Assembly (NCBI RefSeq): GCF_015350805.1 | Contig: NZ_JADKSG010000001.1 | Location: 992,001 to 1,056,000 of the forward strand | Source: Herbiconiux sp. VKM Ac-1786 | Lineage (GTDB): Bacteria; Actinomycetota; Actinomycetes; Actinomycetales; Microbacteriaceae | Direction: 5' to 3' | Length of the DNA: 64,000 nt | In this document: positions 51,570 to 59,086 of the stretch, one piece after another | How positions within the stretch are numbered: the first letter of the stretch is position 1 | Layout: each line of letters starts with the position of its first letter | Notes under the pieces: generated by a model | What the model saw: the letters and a program-made list of their open reading frames with translations, nothing else | Database searches by the model: none | What the model was told of the DNA's origin: nothing | Made by a program: the position numbers and the translations under genes

Positions 51570-53141
51570 CTACTCCGAAATGTAGGCGTCGTTGAGAAGG
51601 AGGTTGCCGCGCTTGGACACGCCGATACCCTGAACGTCTGTGGACGAGACGACCTTGTACGGCGCCTGCACGATCGGAACGACCCAGGCTTGCTCCAGGA
51701 TGTACTCCGTCAGGGCACCTAGCGCTTTCTCGTTCTCTTCATCGCTCGCCGCCGAGGTGAGGTTGTTTCGGAGGTCCTGGTACTCGGGCGAATCGAAGTG
51801 AGAGGGGTTGTTCGCGCGCAACGACGGCAAAGAACTGATGAGCGTGCTCGGGCCGAGGCCGACCTGGCTGTGCAGGAGCAGGAACGCCGGGCCCAGGTTG
51901 GCCTGGTTCTGAAGCGAGTTGAACGTGGTCTCGTCAACGGACACTGCCGTCGGCGCCAGACCAATCGCGGTGAGGTTGTTGGCGATGATCTCGTACTCGC
52001 TCTGGATGGCCGGGAGGGCGACGACGGTGATGGGCACCTCGGCACCTGTTGCTCCTGCCTCTTCGACCAGCTGCTTGGCTTTCTCCGGATCGTATGCATA
52101 GTGATTCACCTGGTCGTCGGTCACGCCCGGCGCGTCCGCGCCCCAGAAAAGGTCGGTGACTGTCCCGCCCCCGGCGAAGACCTGGTCGTTGATGCGGTCC
52201 CGATCGATCGCATAGGCGATCGCTTGACGCACCTTCGGATTGTCGAATGGCGCCTTGGTGACGTCCATGCCGAATGGGTAGATCGTGCCGCCGGCGTCGA
52301 TGGTGGTGTACTGGGGCTGCGATTCGAAGCCCTTCGCGTCGGTGAGACCCAGGTTGTACGCGATGTTGGCACCGTTGCTGCGCAGAGCGGAAAGCTGCGC
52401 GGTGCTGTCCGCGAGCTTGTCGATCTCGATCGTGTCAGCGTACTGACCGCCGGCGGCGGCATTCCAGTAGCCGTCGAAGCGTTCGAGTGTGATCGATGTG
52501 CCCGGCCGATAGGTGCCCCATTTGTATGGTCCCGTTCCAACGACCTGTGACCCGTCCGCCAGTCCCGCATAGGTTTCCTGATCGACGATGTATGTCTGCT
52601 CGAGGAAGTCGAAGATCGTCGCCTCACTAAGGCGCTGGGAGAAGGTGACGGTCAGACTGGTCGGGCTGGCGACGTCGATCGAGGAGAACTGCTTCGCGAT
52701 GAAGCCGACCTGCGAGCCGCTGTCCGCCTCGGTGGTCTTCATGAACGAGAACTTCACATCGTCGGCGGTCATCGGCCGTCCGGTGTGGAAAGTCACGTCG
52801 TCCTGCAGTGTGAACGTAACCGACATACCGTCGTCGGCGAAAGTCCAGTCCTTTGCGAGCACCGGCTCCGGGGTACCTGACTCAGGGTCAATATAGGTCA
52901 GGGGCTGGAAGACGTTTCCGATCCACGGGTAGTTCCCCGTCCGGCCCCCCAGGATAACGTTGGGCTGGAAATCGCCTGGCTGGGCGACCACGATCTGGCC
53001 CCCGCGCACGGGGGTAGAGATTGGTCCAGCGCCGCCTGATACTGCAGATGTGCAGCCGGCCAGCGCGATCGCCGTAAGCGCCGCTACGCCGGCTACAAGA
53101 ATGCCGGCAGCTCGGCGGTCCGATCGTGGGTACAGCTTCAT
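51570..53141 (-). CDS. ABC transporter substrate-binding lipoprotein (family 5, peptide/nickel type)
   Basis: A 523-residue extracellular binding protein. The N-terminus has Arg residues, a hydrophobic stretch and the lipobox LAGC (about residue 30), so it is a lipoprotein anchored outside the membrane. Family-5 features: AKDWTFADDGMSVTFTLQDD, FHTGRPMTADDVKFSF, NPKVRQAIAYAIDRDRIND. These proteins bind peptides, oligosaccharides or other organic ligands. In this operon the ligand is probably a sulfated metabolite rather than a peptide (inference from sulfatase and conversion enzyme). Confidence 0.93.
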   Translation of the reverse strand: MKLYPRSDRRAAGILVAGVAALTAIALAGCTSAVSGGAGPISTPVRGGQIVVAQPGDFQPNVILGGRTGNYPWIGNVFQPLTYIDPESGTPEPVLAKDWTFADDGMSVTFTLQDDVTFHTGRPMTADDVKFSFMKTTEADSGSQVGFIAKQFSSIDVASPTSLTVTFSQRLSEATIFDFLEQTYIVDQETYAGLADGSQVVGTGPYKWGTYRPGTSITLERFDGYWNAAAGGQYADTIEIDKLADSTAQLSALRSNGANIAYNLGLTDAKGFESQPQYTTIDAGGTIYPFGMDVTKAPFDNPKVRQAIAYAIDRDRINDQVFAGGGTVTDLFWGADAPGVTDDQVNHYAYDPEKAKQLVEEAGATGAEVPITVVALPAIQSEYEIIANNLTAIGLAPTAVSVDETTFNSLQNQANLGPAFLLLHSQVGLGPSTLISSLPSLRANNPSHFDSPEYQDLRNNLTSAASDEENEKALGALTEYILEQAWVVPIVQAPYKVVSSTDVQGIGVSKRGNLLLNDAYISE

Positions 53142-53214
53142 TGATGTTTCTCCTCATCATTGAGTGACGACGTGCTGGCGGATGATCTTGCCTTGTCACG
53201 ACAGTACACGACCA

Positions 53215-53228
53215 ACCGAGTACTCGGT
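53215..53228. promoter_or_regulatory. Palindromic operator candidate between importer and FGE genes
   Basis: A perfect 14-bp palindrome, ACCGAGTACTCGGT, in the gap between the divergent importer operon and the formylglycine-generating enzyme. Read on the minus strand it lies in the context CTACCGAG...CTCGGTTGG, echoing CTACCGA...TCGGTTAG upstream of the sulfatase. Confidence 0.6.
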
Positions 53229-53265
53229 AGTTTAGGATGAGTATTGAAAACGAAACCGGGGGCGA

Positions 53266-54246
53266 TTGCCCCCTCGAAAGATTGTCATGGCCATCCACTC
53301 CACTCGGCGCACATCCCCCAACTCCTGCTGCGCACCCCAACGACCGGCCCTCGTCGCCGCGGCAGCCGGCGATTTCTTGACGCACGGAGAACATCGCATC
53401 GAGCAGGCTCCGATACCTCGGCAGAGCTTCATCATGGGCGACTCCTCGGCAGACGGAAACCCAAGCGATGGGGAGACACCACTTCACACCGTGACGGTGG
53501 AAGAGTTCAGCATCGACACCACAACGGTCACGAACACCGAATTTGAGCGATTTGCGCGCGCCACGGGGTACATCACCGAAGCAGAAGAGGAGGGTTCGTC
53601 CGCAGTGTTTCATTTGGCCATCGACCGCGATTCTTCGCAGATAGAGATCCTGGGCACCTACCCCGGGACCCCCTGGTGGCTCGGTGTAGCAGGGGCCGAT
53701 TGGCGCCATCCCTCTGGCCCGAACAGCTCTCTCGACGGGCTCGCCGACCACCCAGTCGTCCATGTGACCTGGAACGACGCGTCGGCATATTGCAGGTGGG
53801 CAGGTAGACGGCTTCCGACAGAGGCGGAGTGGGAAGCCGCCAGTCGTGGCGGTCTCGACGGCGCCCGATACCCCTGGGGCGATAGCTGGGACAGCGACAA
53901 TCTCAGAGCCAACATCTGGCAAGGCGAGTTCCCGACAATCAACACCCTCGGCGACGGGTACCTCTTGACTGCACCGGTTCGCACATACTCACCCAACGCC
54001 TACGGGCTTTGGCAGACGGTCGGCAACGTCTGGGAATGGTGCTCCGATTGGTATGACGCCGAGTTCTACAGCAAATCTCCGGGTTTGTCCCCGGTGGGCC
54101 CCCCATCGGGCACTCAACGCGTCCTTCGAGGAGGATCGTTCCTCTGCCACGACTCCTACTGCAACCGCTATCGAAACTCGGCCCGCTCAAGCAACACCCC
54201 CAACTCGTCCATGTCCAACTCCGGTTTTCGGACGGTCGCCCGATGA
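53266..54246 (+). CDS. Formylglycine-generating enzyme (sulfatase-modifying factor)
   Basis: A 326-residue protein of the FGE/SUMF1 family, oxidising the sulfatase Cys to formylglycine with Cu and O2. Motifs: SFIMGDSSADGNPSDGETP, VTNTEFERFARATGYITEAE, PVVHVTWNDASAYCRWAGRR, LPTEAEWEAASRGGLDGARY, NVWEWCSDWY, and the active-site Cys pair in RGGSFLCHDSYCNRYR. Start is TTG 53266 or ATG 53287; the first ~25 residues are outside the fold. Divergent from the importer and followed by two DUF202 genes. The pair with the sulfatase at 45751 is the functional core of this module. Confidence 0.93.
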   Translation: MPPRKIVMAIHSTRRTSPNSCCAPQRPALVAAAAGDFLTHGEHRIEQAPIPRQSFIMGDSSADGNPSDGETPLHTVTVEEFSIDTTTVTNTEFERFARATGYITEAEEEGSSAVFHLAIDRDSSQIEILGTYPGTPWWLGVAGADWRHPSGPNSSLDGLADHPVVHVTWNDASAYCRWAGRRLPTEAEWEAASRGGLDGARYPWGDSWDSDNLRANIWQGEFPTINTLGDGYLLTAPVRTYSPNAYGLWQTVGNVWEWCSDWYDAEFYSKSPGLSPVGPPSGTQRVLRGGSFLCHDSYCNRYRNSARSSNTPNSSMSNSGFRTVAR

Positions 54247-54605
54247 GCGCGAAGAGGTTTCCGTCATCCGTCTATCGTCATGGAACTGAACCAGACGTCC
54301 GTTTCTCTCTCGCGAATGAGCGAACTTTCCTGGCGTGGACGCGCACTGCTCTCGCTCTCATAGGTGGCGGTGTCGCGCTGGAAGCGTTACCGCTTCCCTT
54401 GGAGCCCACACTCCGGTTGGTCTCTGCGTTCATTCTCGTCGGCGCCGGGATCCTGGTCCCTGCGCAAGCCTGGTTCGGCTGGTCCCGCGCTGAACGTGCA
54501 ATAAGACGGGGAGATCCCCTGCCGCACCCGTTCTTTGCGGCGCCTCTCGCCATTGCGATCGCGCTCGTCGGCATACTGTTGCTCGCAGCGATTATCGTGC
54601 GATGA
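54243..54605 (+). CDS. DUF202 (YidH family) membrane protein
   Basis: A 120-residue protein starting within the FGE stop (ATGA). DUF202 signature RFSLANERTFLAWTRTALAL at the head of TM1, then two further helices (RLVSAFILVGAGILVPAQAW and AAPLAIAIALVGILLLAAII). Three-helix integral membrane protein of unknown role. Coupling to FGE is unusual and hints that the pair serves the sulfatase system. Confidence 0.88.
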   Translation: MSAKRFPSSVYRHGTEPDVRFSLANERTFLAWTRTALALIGGGVALEALPLPLEPTLRLVSAFILVGAGILVPAQAWFGWSRAERAIRRGDPLPHPFFAAPLAIAIALVGILLLAAIIVR

Positions 54606-54928
54606 CAGCTCAACTCTTCGACCCCGGCCTTCAACCGGAACGAACGATCCTGGCATGGCGCCGCACCATTCTCTCGTTCGCAATCGCATCAGTCGTCGTC
54701 GCTCGGTTCGCGTACGATCCCATGTGGCTCACCACCGCCGGATTTGGGATAGCGATCAGTGCAACCGGATGGATCTGCATTGAACGCAGACAGCGAACAT
54801 CAATCCGGAGCTTGCTCGCAGGCAATATTGCACGTCCCGCTGGAGTCGCAATCACCATCGCCGCAATCGCGACGCTGTGCCTCGGCATTGCAGGTGGAAT
54901 TTGGCTCATTCTGGGAACCGGGAACTGA
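54602..54928 (+). CDS. DUF202 membrane protein, second copy
   Basis: A 108-residue protein overlapping the previous gene by ATGA. Signature FDPGLQPERTILAWRRTILS, then helices about 30-50, 50-65 and 80-105. Together with the first DUF202 protein it forms a pair of complementary short (YidH) and variant (YidG-like) members, which commonly occur side by side. Confidence 0.87.
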   Translation: MTAQLFDPGLQPERTILAWRRTILSFAIASVVVARFAYDPMWLTTAGFGIAISATGWICIERRQRTSIRSLLAGNIARPAGVAITIAAIATLCLGIAGGIWLILGTGN

Positions 54929-55186
54929 GAATCACTTTCGTCCACCCAATCAAAGTGTCGGTCAAGCACTTGGAGGCTTGCGATGTGCGCGGGGATGGAG
55001 CTAACCTCCTCCGGGTGAACTGCCCTGTAGGCGCGCCCTCAATGTAAATTCACCAAGACGAACCGCCCACCGTTGAACCCGGAGGAAAAGCGCACCGCCA
55101 ACCACCAGCGGCCCGCGAAGATTGTCGATGAGGTTGAACCTGTTGCCAAGTGGAATGTCACGGTAAGGCGACCGGGTACTGAGCTA
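54929..55186. other. Intergenic region before repeat copy C
   Basis: About 260 bases with no supported gene or hairpin. Short plus-strand frames have no start signal. It leads into the right border repeat. Confidence 0.35.
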
Positions 55187-55346
55187 TCTCGAAAACCTAA
55201 AGATTAACGAGACAGCGCCTATAAGCGTCGCCACTCCCCTGGCCTGCAAGCTCAAAGCCGCGCGTTAGAAATCGTAAGTGCGGTGCATTATCGAACATTG
55301 CATCCGGCCACTCGGTCTGACGACGGATAAGAACTCGGTATGTCAA
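55187..55346 (-). repeat. 160-bp dispersed repeat, copy C (right border of the accessory region)
   Basis: Same length and orientation as copy A. Left end is the dyad TCTCGAAAACC / GATTAACGAGA around TAAA; right end ATGTCAA. Unlike A and B, its reverse strand is fully open for 49 codons from a TTG (MTYRVLIRRQTEWPDAMFDN, ending GQGSGDAYRRCLVNL-stop). The wHTH remnant begins at the base after it. The family is not recognised. Confidence 0.75.
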
Positions 55347-55611
55347 CACAGGATGATTGCGGCGGTCGCGCAGAACGCGGACGCGACGGTCCAGAACATC
55401 TCCGAGGTGGTCGGCATCTCGACCCGCTCGGCCGTGAAGATCCTGAACGACCTCGAGCGTTCGAGCTATCTCGAGCGGGAGCACGGCGCTCAGCGCAACC
55501 ATTGAGTCCTGCACCCGGAGCGCCCACTCGGGCATCCTTCGAACTCCACCCACACCGTCGGCGAGTTCATCGCGGCGATCGCCGATCTTGCGCCGCGACC
55601 CGCACTTGACA
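55347..55611 (+). pseudogene. Winged-helix (MarR-like) regulator remnant, N-truncated and with a stop codon
   Basis: From 55347 the frame reads HRMIAAVAQNADATVQNISE, VVGISTRSAVKILNDLERSS, YLEREHGAQRNH, the actinobacterial winged-helix pattern in which a start like MxxWTFLTNHxxVL would precede. After RNH comes TGA where family members have Tyr or a similar residue, then VLHPERPLGHPSNSTHTVGE continues in frame. So the gene lost its first ~10 residues to the repeat and gained a premature stop. A C-terminal helical region may have extended beyond. Confidence 0.65.
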
Positions 55612-55634
55612 TGAAGCACACTTCATGTTCGGAT
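55606..55634 (+). promoter_or_regulatory. Putative promoter of the terC transcript
   Basis: TTGACA at 55606-55611 and TCGGAT at 55629-55634, 17 bases apart. Transcription from about 55641 would begin exactly at the 5' strand of the riboswitch P1 helix, which supports both calls. Confidence 0.5.
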
Positions 55635-55641
55635 CGGTTCC

Positions 55642-55727
55642 GAAGGGGAGTAATCCCACTTCCGTGTCGTCAGTACGGCCCCGAGCGGGGCCCGGTGCGG
55701 TAGGGCCACCAGGCCGATGAGACCTTC
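55642..55727 (+). ncRNA. yybP-ykoY (manganese) riboswitch
   Basis: The leader upstream of terC shows the conserved pieces of this class in order: GAAGG of P1 with GGGGAGUA (55642-55652), GUCGUCAGUAC (from 55666), the variable hairpin GGCCCC/GGGGCC (55678-55692), and GGCC-GAUGAGACCUUC (55712-55727), closing P1 (GAAGG with CCUUC). The class binds Mn2+ and usually turns on Mn2+ exporters, including TerC/Alx family members. About 20 bases follow to the terC start, so it probably acts on translation initiation. Confidence 0.85.
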
Positions 55728-55746
55728 ACGATGAGTGGAGGTTGTC

Positions 55747-56796
55747 GTGGATGTACCGCTGTGGGCCTGGTTCGCCGTCCTGGGAGTGGTCCTCCTGATG
55801 CTGGCGGTCGATCTGATCGCTCACCGGAGCGCCCATGTCATCAGGGTGAGAGAGGCCGCCGCCTGGTCGGCGGTCTGGGTCGCGCTGGGCGTCGGGTTCG
55901 GGATGCTCGTCTGGAGCATCTGGGGAGCGGAGTTCGGTCAGCAGTACTTCGCGGGCTACCTGATCGAGAAGTCGCTCGCCGTCGACAACGTCTTCGTCTG
56001 GGCCATCATCTTCGCCGCGTTCGCCGTTCCGCGCGAGTACCAGCACCGCGTACTGTTCTTCGGCGTGCTCGGTGCGCTGATCTTCCGGGGCGCATTCATC
56101 GCCGCCGGCTCTGCCCTGATCGAGAACTTCTCCTGGGTGCTCTACGTCTTCGCCGCATTCCTGATCTACACCGGATGGCGCATGTTCCGCAGCCGGAACG
56201 AGCACATCCACCCCGAGAACTCCCGAATCCTCAAGGCATTCCGACGCTTCGTGCCGATGACAGACGCCTACCACGGGCAGCGCTTCCTCGTCCGGTCGCG
56301 GGGCGTTCTCCTCGCGACACCGCTGCTCGCGGTGCTCGTACTCGTCGAGCTCACCGACATCGTCTTCGCCGTCGACTCCATCCCCGCGATATTCGCCGTC
56401 ACATCGGAGCCGTTCCTCGTCTTCACCGCGAACGCCTTCGCCATCCTCGGACTTCGGGCGATGTACTTCCTGCTCGCCGATCTGATCCACCGCTTCATCT
56501 ACCTCAAGGTCGGCCTGTCGGCCGTGCTCATCTGGGTCGGTGTCAAGATGTTTCTCCTGGACGTGCTCTACATCCCGACCACCGTCAGCCTCGCCGTCGT
56601 CGTCGTCATCATCACCGTGTCGATCGTCGCTAGCCTCCGCGCCACCCGAGGTCAGGGCCGACGTCCCGCCGAATCGGCACCCGCAGGCTCGTTCCGCCTC
56701 GCCACCGACGAGGAGATCGCCGCTCTCGAGCCGGTGTTCCGCAAGCCGTTCCGGAACACCGCCCGTCCAGGTTCCGCTCCGAGGTCGGGAGAATAG
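55747..56796 (+). CDS. TerC family integral membrane protein (likely manganese exporter)
   Basis: A 349-residue protein with about seven to nine helices. Signature: Asp in LMLAVDLIAH, FAGYLIEKSLAVDNVFVWAI, NFSWVLYVFAAFLIYTGWRM, VLVELTDIVFAVDSIPAIFA, and LGLRAMYFLLADLIHRFIYL. The repeated Asp motifs (SLAVDN, DIVFAVDS) form the metal path in Alx/MeeF homologues. I choose GTG 55747 because GGAGG lies five bases upstream; GTG 55735 is possible. The Mn2+ riboswitch upstream supports an Mn2+ export role. Confidence 0.9.
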   Translation: MDVPLWAWFAVLGVVLLMLAVDLIAHRSAHVIRVREAAAWSAVWVALGVGFGMLVWSIWGAEFGQQYFAGYLIEKSLAVDNVFVWAIIFAAFAVPREYQHRVLFFGVLGALIFRGAFIAAGSALIENFSWVLYVFAAFLIYTGWRMFRSRNEHIHPENSRILKAFRRFVPMTDAYHGQRFLVRSRGVLLATPLLAVLVLVELTDIVFAVDSIPAIFAVTSEPFLVFTANAFAILGLRAMYFLLADLIHRFIYLKVGLSAVLIWVGVKMFLLDVLYIPTTVSLAVVVVIITVSIVASLRATRGQGRRPAESAPAGSFRLATDEEIAALEPVFRKPFRNTARPGSAPRSGE

Positions 56797-56847
56797 CGGA
56801 TGCTCAGCGAACGCCACCTCGGGCTGTCGTATCGAGCTCGGCCCGCG

Positions 56848-57213
56848 TCATGCCGCACTCGATCGGTGATTAGTCTCGGGGCCCAGGGATGTCGGGGACT
56901 CGTCTCCTGCGCCTCCACGCTTGAGTTCCACCAGGATGACGTGGGTGGGGGTCAGGCCCGTGTTCTCGCCCCAGTGGCTTTGCGCTGGAAGCCAGACAGC
57001 GGTGCCTGCAGTCATCTGCGTGTCGACCGCTGCGCGATCCGACCGGAGCCTCCGGCTGAAGTCCGTGAGCGTCACCATCACGGTGTTGGGATGACGGTGA
57101 GGAACGGTCTGGGTTCCGGGCACGTCCACGTAATCGAGCACCCTGACGAACTCGTTCTCCCACAGGATCGTGTAGTTGTCCGGATTGGTCACGGTCGGAT
57201 CGTCGTCGATCAT
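56848..57213 (-). CDS. Cupin-like protein
   Basis: A 121-residue protein starting at ATG 57213. Short cupin pattern: ILWENEFVRVLDYVDVPGTQ, HRHPNTVMVTLTDFSRRL (HRHP as first metal motif), then GTAVWLPAQSHWGENTG and HVILVELK. Only one HxH-like pair plus a late His, close to small cytoplasmic cupins (COG-type dsbHA-like). Metal-binding or sugar-binding function possible. It follows the small acidic protein gene after 14 bases. Confidence 0.75.
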   Translation of the reverse strand: MIDDDPTVTNPDNYTILWENEFVRVLDYVDVPGTQTVPHRHPNTVMVTLTDFSRRLRSDRAAVDTQMTAGTAVWLPAQSHWGENTGLTPTHVILVELKRGGAGDESPTSLGPETNHRSSAA

Positions 57214-57227
57214 GCTGGAACCGTACG

Positions 57228-57407
57228 CTATCGATCGCCTTCGAGCCACCCGTACTCGAGGGCCCAGACGACCTCAGCCTCCGTCAGCGCTGATCCAGCC
57301 TGCTCGGCGTATTGAACTTCCTCTTGTCGCACTGCAGTGCGGGGAAGCTGCTCGGGCTGATCTAGCGGATGAGCCGGAATTCCATCATCATCATCATCAT
57401 CGGACAC
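57228..57407 (-). CDS. Small acidic protein
   Basis: A 59-residue frame from GTG 57407, too short and GTG-started for many callers. It starts MSDDDDDDGIPAHPLDQPEQ (six Asp codons, visible as the CAT/ATC run at 57384-57401), with an end of EEVQYAEQAGSALTEAEVVW, ALEYGWLEGD. Codon pattern and spacing (14 bases before the cupin start) support a real gene in one operon. No family recognised; the acidic N-terminus could bind metal or a partner. Confidence 0.6.
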   Translation of the reverse strand: MSDDDDDDGIPAHPLDQPEQLPRTAVRQEEVQYAEQAGSALTEAEVVWALEYGWLEGDR

Positions 57408-57497
57408 GACGCACCACCTTCGCTCCGTACTGCTCGGGTATTCATGGCGACGAGCGGTCGGTTTGGTGAAGGAGCCTCAGCCGGCCCGCTCACGGTC

Positions 57498-57511
57498 ACC
57501 AGATATCTGGT
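57498..57511. promoter_or_regulatory. Perfect 14-bp palindrome upstream of the small acidic protein/cupin unit
   Basis: ACCAGATATCTGGT (57498-57511), about 90 bases upstream of the minus-strand start at 57407 and in the gap before the DUF2231 gene end. A typical dimeric repressor site; regulator unknown. Confidence 0.5.
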
Positions 57512-57609
57512 ATGTTACGCCGGTCTGTGATCCGCGTCGCGTGAATCCTCGGAGAATACGGCCCGACGCAGCAAGAAGCACGGATGGGCGGCCTCGGAGT
57601 AGGGGTACT

Positions 57610-58146
57610 TCACTCCGATTCGTCGTCACCGGATGACGGCGTGCTCATGTCCTCGGTCCAGACCGCGGTGGCGCCGCTGTGGCCGATGAGGACGGCTTGC
57701 ACGGTGGTGCCGCCCGCAACCACGAGTGCGAGGACGATCAGCACGATCGGCACCCACCGCGGGCGAGGACGGGCAGCGTCCGAAGGGCCAGCCTCGTCGG
57801 AGCCTGCGAACCGTGCGCGCTTCTCCCGGATGCTCCACCACAGCAGCGCGCCTGCGACCAGGACGAGACCGATCATCCACGGGAGGAGCCCGTCGGCCAG
57901 GGCGGCGTGGGTCTCGATGAGGTCGTTCTCACCGACGCGCTCCTCGAGTCGCTCGCCCGACTGCGTGGAGATCGGCACGAGCACGAGTGCCACCAGCGAG
58001 ACAGCGAGGGGCAGGTAGCCCGCCCACCGCCGACAGCGAGGCCAGACGGCTGTGAGAACGATCAGGAGGGCGGCCAACGGAACGATCACCTCGGTCGCGT
58101 GCACGATGAACGGATGCAAGGGAAGACCGAAGAAGGTGTCGAACAT
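57610..58146 (-). CDS. DUF2231 membrane protein
   Basis: A 178-residue protein, start ATG 58146, MFDTFFGLPLHPFIVHATEV being the DUF2231 signature (LPLHPxxVHxxxV). Four helices, the last followed by a polar tail (GDDESE). The middle loop (STQSGERLEERVGEND) and HAALAD are typical. These proteins may bind haem or metal through the conserved His residues; unknown. An upstream in-frame start at 58266 would overlap the VIT gene end and is unlikely. Confidence 0.87.
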   Translation of the reverse strand: MFDTFFGLPLHPFIVHATEVIVPLAALLIVLTAVWPRCRRWAGYLPLAVSLVALVLVPISTQSGERLEERVGENDLIETHAALADGLLPWMIGLVLVAGALLWWSIREKRARFAGSDEAGPSDAARPRPRWVPIVLIVLALVVAGGTTVQAVLIGHSGATAVWTEDMSTPSSGDDESE

Positions 58147-58216
58147 GCTCCCAGGCTGGGCGTGGATTCTTCCAGGATTCTTTGAAGCGGCCATGAGCCG
58201 CCGGGGCCCTGTGAGG

Positions 58217-58951
58217 TCAGACGACGCCTGATGCTCCGAGGAGCACGCCGATGCCGTAGGTCCCAACCAGCGCCAGGGCTCCGCCGATGACGACCCGCAG
58301 TGTGGCTCGCCGCCGGGAGCTGCCCCCGATCGTCGCCGACAGGGTTCCGGTGATGGTCAGGGCCACCAGGACTGCGACGAAGGTGACGGGGATCCGCCAG
58401 TCGGCCGGGGGCAGAAGGATGGCGAGCATCGGCAGGATGGCGCCGATCGTGAATGCGGCCGCCGATGCCGCGGCCGCATGCCAGGGGCTCACGACGTCGT
58501 CCTGGTCGATGTTGAGTTCGATCGAGAGGTGCGCCGCCAGGGCGTCGTGCTCGGTGAGTTCGACGGCCACCTGCCGGGCGGTCGTCTCGCTCAGCCCCTT
58601 CGCCCGGTAGAGGGCGGTGAGCTCGTCGAGCTCTTCGGCGGGCATGTCGCGCAGTTCGGCGCGCTCCTTCGCGATGAGGGCTTTCTCGCTGTCGCTCTGG
58701 CTGCTGACCGAGACGTACTCCCCCAGCGCCATCGAGACCGCGCCGCCGACGAGGCCGGCCACGCCCGCGGTGAGGATGGGACCGGTCGCACTCGTGGCAC
58801 CGGCGACGCCGACGACGATCGCGGCGACCGAGACGATGCCGTCGTTGGCACCGAGCACGCCGGCGCGCAGCCAGTTGAGGCGCTGCGCGATGCCGCCGCG
58901 ATGGGGTTCGCTCGCGTGCAGCCCGGGTTCGGTGGTGCCGTCGGTCGACAT
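58217..58951 (-). CDS. VIT1/CCC1 family transporter
   Basis: A 244-residue protein, ATG 58951. Features: LRAGVLGANDGIVSVAAIVV (TM1 with the metal Asp), GAVSMALGEYVSVSSQSDSE (TM2 with Glu), a cytoplasmic helical domain (LIAKERAELRDMPAEELDEL, ARQVAVELTEHDALAAH) rich in Glu/His metal ligands, and three more helices. These proteins move Fe2+ or Mn2+ out of the cytosol. With terC nearby (3 kb left) it fits a metal homeostasis neighbourhood. Confidence 0.9.
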   Translation of the reverse strand: MSTDGTTEPGLHASEPHRGGIAQRLNWLRAGVLGANDGIVSVAAIVVGVAGATSATGPILTAGVAGLVGGAVSMALGEYVSVSSQSDSEKALIAKERAELRDMPAEELDELTALYRAKGLSETTARQVAVELTEHDALAAHLSIELNIDQDDVVSPWHAAAASAAAFTIGAILPMLAILLPPADWRIPVTFVAVLVALTITGTLSATIGGSSRRRATLRVVIGGALALVGTYGIGVLLGASGVV

Positions 58952-59086
58952 GCGCTCACTCAAGCACCGATGCCCCCGCGGTTCAACATCGGTGAGGCTA
59001 AGCAACCCGGGGCCGGCTAAGAAACCTGGAAGAATTCGGGGCGATCGTTGGGAGGAAAGAAGACACCCACCCGAATCGAGAACACG

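Noticed and set aside
57383-57401. CAT/ATC microsatellite
   Set aside because: On the minus strand it is a run of six Asp codons inside a plausible small gene, so it is coding, not a free repeat.
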